From Streptomyces sp. NBC_01231 (GTDB taxonomy: Bacteria; Actinomycetota; Actinomycetes; Streptomycetales; Streptomycetaceae), in assembly GCA_035999765.1 (NCBI GenBank), contig CP108521.1:1426001-1490000 (forward strand): a stretch of 64,000 bases of DNA, in the 5' to 3' direction. Positions 59,669 to 64,000 of the stretch are shown piece after piece. The notes beneath the pieces are model-generated. The model was given only the letters and a program-made list of their open reading frames with translations. It searched no databases and was not told the DNA's origin. Numbering within the stretch: the first letter of the stretch is position 1; every line of letters begins with the position of its first letter. Position numbers and translations under genes: made by a program.

Positions 59669-60649
59669 ATGAGCAAGCAGGTCGACGTCGTCGTCGCCGG
59701 AGGCGGGGGATTCATCGGTGGGCACCTGGTGGGCGACCTGCTTGCCCAGGGACTGACCGTCCGCTCCATCGACATCAAGCCCCGGCACGAGTGGTACCAG
59801 GTCCACCAGGACGCCGAGAACGTGATCGCCGACCTGTCGCTCCCGGACAGTGCTCGTGAGGGGGTCCGGGGCGCCGGGCAGGTGTACATGCTGGCCGCGG
59901 ACATGGGGGGCATGGGGTTCATCGAGAACAACAAGGCCGCGTGCATGATGTCGGTGCTGACCAGCACCCACATGCTCAAGGAGGCGCACGAGGCCGGCGT
60001 GGAGCGCTACTTCTACTCCTCCTCCGCGTGCGTGTACGCCGCCGACAAGCAGACCGACCCGAACGTCACCGCCCTCAGGGAGGAGGACGCCTATCCGGCG
60101 CAGCCGGAGGACGGCTACGGCTGGGAGAAGCTCTTCTCCGAGCGCATGTGCCGCCACTACGCCGAGGACTACGGGTTCGTCACCCGTGTCGCGCGGTACC
60201 ACAACGTGTACGGTCCGCACGGCACCTGGACCGGCGGCCGGGAGAAGGCTCCGGCCGCGGTGTGCCGGAAGGTGGCCGAGGCGGTCTTCTCGGGTGACCA
60301 CGAGATCGAGATCTGGGGTGACGGGGAGCAGAGCCGCTCCTTCATGTACATCGACGACTGCCTCCACGGCAGCCAGATGATCATGGCCGGGGACAGCGGC
60401 GTACCGGTCAACCTCGGATCGTCGGAGCTGGTGACCATCAACCAGCTCGTCGACATCGTCGAGCAGATCGCGGGCATCCGCTGCAAGCGCAGCTACCGGC
60501 TCGACGCCCCGCAGGGGGTGCGCGGACGCAACTCGGACAACACCCTGATCCGCGAGATCCACGGCTGGGAACCCTCGATCGCCCTGGCCGACGGTCTGGA
60601 GAGGACCTACGCCTGGGTCTACGACCAGGTCAAGCGCTCCCACCAGTGA
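59669..60649 (+). CDS. GDP-D-mannose 3,5-epimerase-like SDR
   Basis: A 326-residue NAD-dependent extended SDR. The nucleotide motif is AGGGGFIGGHLV, the catalytic Tyr/Lys in YGWEK, and the segment AADMGGMGFIENNKA, together with NVYGPHGTWTGGREKAPAAVCRK, is the fingerprint of GDP-mannose 3,5-epimerase (GDP-mannose to GDP-L-galactose/L-gulose) best known from plants. It supplies a nucleotide sugar for the polymer. The start is ATG 59669 with AGAGGAG. The glycosyltransferase start follows closely. Confidence 0.9.
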   Translation: MSKQVDVVVAGGGGFIGGHLVGDLLAQGLTVRSIDIKPRHEWYQVHQDAENVIADLSLPDSAREGVRGAGQVYMLAADMGGMGFIENNKAACMMSVLTSTHMLKEAHEAGVERYFYSSSACVYAADKQTDPNVTALREEDAYPAQPEDGYGWEKLFSERMCRHYAEDYGFVTRVARYHNVYGPHGTWTGGREKAPAAVCRKVAEAVFSGDHEIEIWGDGEQSRSFMYIDDCLHGSQMIMAGDSGVPVNLGSSELVTINQLVDIVEQIAGIRCKRSYRLDAPQGVRGRNSDNTLIREIHGWEPSIALADGLERTYAWVYDQVKRSHQ

Positions 60650-60681
60650 CACCCGACCGAGTATCAGGACACAGAGAACCG

Positions 60682-61881
60682 ATGAGGATCCTCGTCCACG
60701 ACTACAGCGGCCACCCGTTCCAGGCCCAACTGAGCCGGGAACTGGCGCGACGTGGCCACGATGTCGTCCACTCGACCTGTACGGCGTACGTCTCCGGCAA
60801 GGGCAACCTCGCCTCAGACGTCCCCGGCCTCCGTTTCGTCACCATCGGGGACAGCACCGCGCTGCGGAAGGAGGCCTACTTCCACCGGCTCCGCCAGGAG
60901 ACGCTGCTGGGTCTCGAACTCGCCCGCCAGGTGCGGCGCGAGAGGCCCGATGTGGCGCTGCTGTCCAACCTGCCCATTCCGGTGCTGGTCGTGGCGGCGG
61001 CCGTGCTGCGGCGGCTGCGCATCCCGTGGGTGCTGTGGCACCAGGACGTGACCGCCGTCGCGCTGAAGAGCTTCGCCGCCGCCGACGTCGCGAAGTCGAT
61101 GGGCGTCGCCGCCAGGGTCTTCGGGGCGGGCGAGAAGTGGTCGGCGCGCCGGGCATCGGCCATCGTGGTGATCGCCGAGTCCTTCGTGCGGATCCACCGG
61201 CAGTGGGGCACCTCCGGCAAGGTCACCGTCATTCCCAACTGGGCGCCGCTGGACGAGATCGTCCCGGTGGCCCGGGCCAACGCCTGGTCGGACGAGCAGG
61301 GCCTGAGCGGCGTGCGGACCCTGCTGTACTCCGGCACCCTGGGCCTGAAGCACAACCCGGTGCTGCTGGTGCGGTTGGCCGAACGGTTGCGTGACCGCGG
61401 CACTGCGGTACGTCTCGTCGTCGTCAACGACGGCCCGGCCGTGCCCGTCCTCAGGGAGGCCGCGGCCACCCGCGGCGTCGACCTGACGCTGCTGCCCTTC
61501 CAGCCCTACGAGCGGCTGCCCGAGGTGCTGGGCTCGGGCGATCTCCTCGTCGTTCTCCTGGCGGCGGACGCGGGGGAGTTCTCGGTCCCGTCCAAGACCC
61601 TGTCCTATCTGTGCGCCGGACGCCCCGTCCTCGGGCTGATGCCCGCCGACAACCTGGCCTCGCAGCTGCTCCATCAGGCCGGGTCGGCTGTCTTCCCACC
61701 GGAGGAGTCCTCACTCGACGACGCCTCCGCCTGGGTCCAGCAGATCCTCTCCGACCCGGCGCGGGCCGAGTCGCTGGGCAAGGAGAGCCGCGCCCTGGCC
61801 GAGCGGGAGTTCGCCCTGGAGGACTGCGCCTCCCGCTTCGAGGACATCCTGCGGGCGGTGAGCCGGGCCCCCGCGCGCTGA
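60682..61881 (+). CDS. Glycosyltransferase family 4 (WbuB-like)
   Basis: A 399-residue GT-B glycosyltransferase. The N-terminal acceptor domain starts MRILVHDYSGHPFQAQLSRELARRGHDV, and the C-terminal donor-binding domain contains LLYSGTLGLKHNPVLLVRLAE and a conserved Glu region at AGEFSVPSKTLSYLCAGRPVLG. It adds one sugar to the lipid-linked repeat unit. The start is ATG 60682; a GTG at 60646 that overlaps the epimerase stop is also in frame. Confidence 0.9.
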   Translation: MRILVHDYSGHPFQAQLSRELARRGHDVVHSTCTAYVSGKGNLASDVPGLRFVTIGDSTALRKEAYFHRLRQETLLGLELARQVRRERPDVALLSNLPIPVLVVAAAVLRRLRIPWVLWHQDVTAVALKSFAAADVAKSMGVAARVFGAGEKWSARRASAIVVIAESFVRIHRQWGTSGKVTVIPNWAPLDEIVPVARANAWSDEQGLSGVRTLLYSGTLGLKHNPVLLVRLAERLRDRGTAVRLVVVNDGPAVPVLREAAATRGVDLTLLPFQPYERLPEVLGSGDLLVVLLAADAGEFSVPSKTLSYLCAGRPVLGLMPADNLASQLLHQAGSAVFPPEESSLDDASAWVQQILSDPARAESLGKESRALAEREFALEDCASRFEDILRAVSRAPAR

Positions 61882-61897
61882 GGGAGTGTGTTCGTGT

Positions 61898-61955
61898 GGG
61901 TGCCGGCCACCTCGGACTCGCCGTCGGTCGGGCGGGTCCGGGGTGGCCGGCACCC
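61898..61955. terminator. Bidirectional terminator between glycosyltransferase genes
   Basis: GGGTGCCGGCCACC (61898-61911) and GGTGGCCGGCACCC (61942-61955) are perfectly complementary over 14 bp with a 30-nt loop, in the 85-bp gap between convergent genes. Confidence 0.75.
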
Positions 61956-61966
61956 TCAGCGCCCCG

Positions 61967-63094
61967 TCACCCGTGTCCAGGTCGGTCCCGGTAGATGTTC
62001 TCCAGCTGATCCACGACCGCACGGATGGAGAAGACCTCGTCGATCGCGCGGCGGCCGGCCTCGGCAAGCCTGAGGCGCAGCGCCTCGTCGACGAGCAGGG
62101 CGGACACCCCGTCGGCCATGGCCTCCGGGCTCCCGTCGGTCACCAGTGCGGCTTGTCTGCGCGCGAGTTCGGCGGCGATGCCGCTGCTGTCCGTGCAGAC
62201 GACCGGTGTTCCCTCGGCCAGCGCCTCCAGGACCGTCATCGGGAACGGCTCGTGCACGCTCGGAAGGACGTACACGGTGGCTCTCCGGTAGGCCTCCAGC
62301 GCCGCGGAGTGCGCCAGCGCGCCGCCGTAGGAGACCACGTCGGTCAGCCCGCGGTCCGCGATGAGCCGGTTCACCGCCGGGAGGGATCCCTCGTCCGCTC
62401 CGTAGAGCGTGAACCGTGCCTCGGGGATCTCCTTGTGGACCAGGGCCGCCATCTCGACGAACGCCTCGGGGCGTTTGCGCGGGTGCAGCCGGGCGAGGAA
62501 GACCACCTCGTGGTCGTCCCTCAGCCGGGTGCCCGGCCCGTCACCGGCCGTGCGCAGACCGTTGGGCAGTGACACCAGCGGTGGGCCGTCCGGGCCCAGC
62601 ACCTCGGTCAGGGCCCGCCGCTCGCGCTCGGTGAGCACCAGGCAGCAGCGTGCGCGGCGCAGCAGAGGAACGTACAGACGGTCGAAGACACGCGCGACGG
62701 CACCGGTACGGGGCTCGACCATGCCGTGCGTCTGGGTGACGAAGTCCTTGCGCCGCAACCGGGCGACGGCGAACGCGGCGAGCGAGACCAGGTCCCGGCC
62801 CGCATGGAGGTGAACGATGTCGGCGCGCCCCATGGCCCGCCACAGGTCACGCACCAGCAGGGGATGCATGAGTCCGAGACATCCCCGGCCCGGGACGAAG
62901 CGCCACGCAGGGCGGGAGACGAAACCGACGGCCCCGATGCGCTGCGAAGCCCGTGTCCGGCCTCGCCACAGCGACACCAGCGTCACGTCGTGACCGCGTT
63001 CGGCGCACTCCTCCAGTTGGGCGACGGCGACGCTCGTCGGGCCGCCGAAGGCCCCGTCGTCGCTGACCAGCGTGACCACATGGACCAGTCTCAT
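61967..63094 (-). CDS. Glycosyltransferase family 4
   Basis: A 375-residue GT4 transferase. It starts MRLVHVVTLVSDDGAFGGPT (Gly-rich acceptor loop). The C-terminal half has ARLHPRKRPEAFVEMAALV and the E-x7-E donor motif VHEPFPMTVLEALAEGTPVV. ATG 63094 overlaps the acyltransferase stop (ATGA), so the two are translationally coupled. It acts at the inner membrane or cytosol on the repeat unit; donor unknown. Confidence 0.92.
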   Translation of the reverse strand: MRLVHVVTLVSDDGAFGGPTSVAVAQLEECAERGHDVTLVSLWRGRTRASQRIGAVGFVSRPAWRFVPGRGCLGLMHPLLVRDLWRAMGRADIVHLHAGRDLVSLAAFAVARLRRKDFVTQTHGMVEPRTGAVARVFDRLYVPLLRRARCCLVLTERERRALTEVLGPDGPPLVSLPNGLRTAGDGPGTRLRDDHEVVFLARLHPRKRPEAFVEMAALVHKEIPEARFTLYGADEGSLPAVNRLIADRGLTDVVSYGGALAHSAALEAYRRATVYVLPSVHEPFPMTVLEALAEGTPVVCTDSSGIAAELARRQAALVTDGSPEAMADGVSALLVDEALRLRLAEAGRRAIDEVFSIRAVVDQLENIYRDRPGHG

Positions 63095-63762
63095 GCCCTG
63101 CCCCCCTTCGCGGACGCGGACGAAGCCGTGGCCGGCGTACCGCGCACGGTCAGGACGGAGTCCGGTGCGAGGTCCTGGTGGGCGACGGCGCCCGCGCCGA
63201 CCACCGCGCCCCGGCCGATGGTGACGCCGCGCAGCACGACCGCGCGGGCCGCGACCCAGCTGCCCGGCTCCAGCCGGATGGGGCCGTTGTCGAACTCGAA
63301 GGTGGCGCACCGACGAAGATGGCTGCCGGTGCACAGCAGCGCGCTCTGCGAGACGCAGCAGTCGCTGCCGATCGTGACCGGTTCGAGGTTGAGGATCCAG
63401 GCGTCCTCGCCGACCCACACGTCGTCGCCGACGTCGAGCTTCCACGGCCAGTGGATCCGCACCCCTCGCCGGATCAGTACCCGCTGTCCGACGCGGGCGC
63501 CGAAGGCGCGCAACAGGACCGGCCGCAGGCGGGCCGGGAACCACCACTTGACGAAGAACAGATGGAGAGCGGCGAACCAGGCCGCCTGCACCAGCAGGGG
63601 TCGCCCCTTGTCGTACCCGGCACCGGTGAAGCCCCGAAGGGTTCGCGCCACGACGGGTCGGTGCGTCGTCTCCCCTACGGCGTCATCCGGGTGCGGGGCG
63701 ACTGCGGGGTGTGCCACAGCGGGCTGTTCGGCTGTGGTCTGTGCGGCTGCGGTCTGTGCCAT
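63091..63762 (-). CDS. Left-handed beta-helix acyltransferase (WcaF-like)
   Basis: A 223-residue hexapeptide-repeat acyltransferase related to colanic-acid acetyltransferases (WcaF type): PARLRPVLLRAFGARVGQRVLIRRGVRIHWPWKLDVGDDVWVGEDAWILNL and VTIGSDCCVSQSALLCTGSH, with hexapeptide strands up to VTIGRGAVVGAGAV. It would O-acetylate a sugar of the repeat unit. The Ala/Gln/Pro-rich 30-residue N terminus is encoded by a GTGCGGCTGCGGTCT-like repeat. ATG 63762 has GAAGGGA. Confidence 0.88.
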   Translation of the reverse strand: MAQTAAAQTTAEQPAVAHPAVAPHPDDAVGETTHRPVVARTLRGFTGAGYDKGRPLLVQAAWFAALHLFFVKWWFPARLRPVLLRAFGARVGQRVLIRRGVRIHWPWKLDVGDDVWVGEDAWILNLEPVTIGSDCCVSQSALLCTGSHLRRCATFEFDNGPIRLEPGSWVAARAVVLRGVTIGRGAVVGAGAVAHQDLAPDSVLTVRGTPATASSASAKGGRA

Positions 63763-63881
63763 GACGGTGTCCCTTCCCGGGGCCCAAGACGTCCACGTCC
63801 GGGATCCTTCACGTCCCAGGGGACGGATCACCCGCGATCACTGCGTGTTGGCGGCAGACCTGCCCGGATGGAGGATCTACG

Positions 63882-63920
63882 CCGAGGGGCGTGCCGTCCG
63901 GCCGACGGCACGCCCCTCGG
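63882..63920. terminator. Strong terminator hairpin
   Basis: CCGAGGGGCGTGCCGTC (63882-63898) and GACGGCACGCCCCTCGG (63904-63920) form a perfect 17-bp stem with a 5-nt loop. It lies 15 bp after the stop of the edge gene on the minus strand. Confidence 0.85.
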
Positions 63921-63934
63921 GGACACCTCCGCAC

Positions 63935-64000
63935 TCAGTAGGCTCCTTGACCGTCCAGCACCGCGCGTACGGTGCGGACCATGACGTTCATGTCGCCGGC
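63935..64000 (-). CDS. Sugar transferase, C-terminal end (partial at right edge)
   Basis: Only the last 21 codons and stop are inside the window; the product ends MNVMVRTVRAVLDGQGAY. This matches the C terminus of undecaprenyl-phosphate glycosyl-1-phosphate transferases (the RTxxAVLxxxGAY ending), which start repeat-unit assembly. Position next to Wzx/Wzy/Wzz and glycosyltransferase genes supports the call. Confirmation needs the sequence beyond the edge. Confidence 0.55.
   Translation of the reverse strand, partial: AGDMNVMVRTVRAVLDGQGAY

Noticed and set aside
1..64000. CRISPR arrays, tRNA or rRNA genes
   Set aside because: No regularly spaced direct repeats with spacers and no cloverleaf or rRNA-like sequence was noticed in any intergenic region; a covariance search would be needed to exclude small RNAs.

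Overview
The window is very GC-rich actinobacterial DNA, most likely from a Streptomyces chromosome. This rests on strong third-position G/C, many GTG starts, Tat and lipoprotein signals, LacI-controlled sugar operons without their own ATPase, and a complete ergothioneine operon. I cannot name a species. I saw no tRNA, rRNA or CRISPR array.

Layout. 0.2-9.2 kb: a LacI regulator; a TetR regulator divergent from an NADPH-dependent FMN reductase with twin operators; a TerC membrane protein; an HSL-type esterase; a PucR-like regulator; a MarR remnant; an MDR quinone oxidoreductase; and a CaiB/BaiF CoA-transferase. 9.2-11.9 kb: a transglutaminase-like gene split by an IS200/IS605-type element of about 1.9 kb that carries only tnpB. 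12.0-19.2 kb: an FGE-fold protein, then a LacI / sugar-binding lipoprotein / two permeases / GH42 beta-galactosidase operon with two copies of a 12-bp perfect palindrome at its promoter. 19.3-20.2 kb: a secreted metzincin-like protease.

20.5-34.8 kb: a myo-inositol regulon. A LacI-family regulator is divergent from an ABC importer, followed by iolC, an aldolase-like gene, iolB, iolD, iolA, a Gfo/Idh/MocA dehydrogenase and two IolE/IolI-like TIM barrels. The palindrome TTAAAGCGCTTTAA occurs at both promoters and ties the two operons to one regulator.

34.9-50.4 kb: a lipoprotein beta-carbonic anhydrase, PPK2, a phosphotransferase-fold protein, a YihY/BrkB membrane protein, a secreted AbfB-domain glycosidase, an amidase, an NfeD-like protein with a flotillin, a PemK/MazF-type protein, a bacterial PARG, and egtABCD, translationally coupled throughout.

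50.5-64 kb: a cell-surface polysaccharide locus. It holds a Tat-exported beta-helix protein, a CDP-alcohol phosphotransferase convergent with and overlapping a cytidylyltransferase, a secreted beta-propeller/Fn3 protein, a Wzx-like flippase, a Wzz/BY-kinase-like protein whose P-loop has decayed, a Wzy-like polymerase, a GDP-mannose 3,5-epimerase, two GT4 glycosyltransferases, a hexapeptide acyltransferase, and the 3' end of what is probably the initiating glycosylphosphotransferase at the right edge. Lipid-linked units would be built by the glycosyltransferases, flipped, polymerised, length-controlled and possibly decorated with an alcohol phosphate.

The most unusual items are the TnpB element (all three RuvC carboxylates, no zinc-ribbon cysteines, and a clean reconstructable empty site that predicts its guide and TAM) and the surface-polymer locus with CDP-alcohol chemistry and a degenerate kinase.
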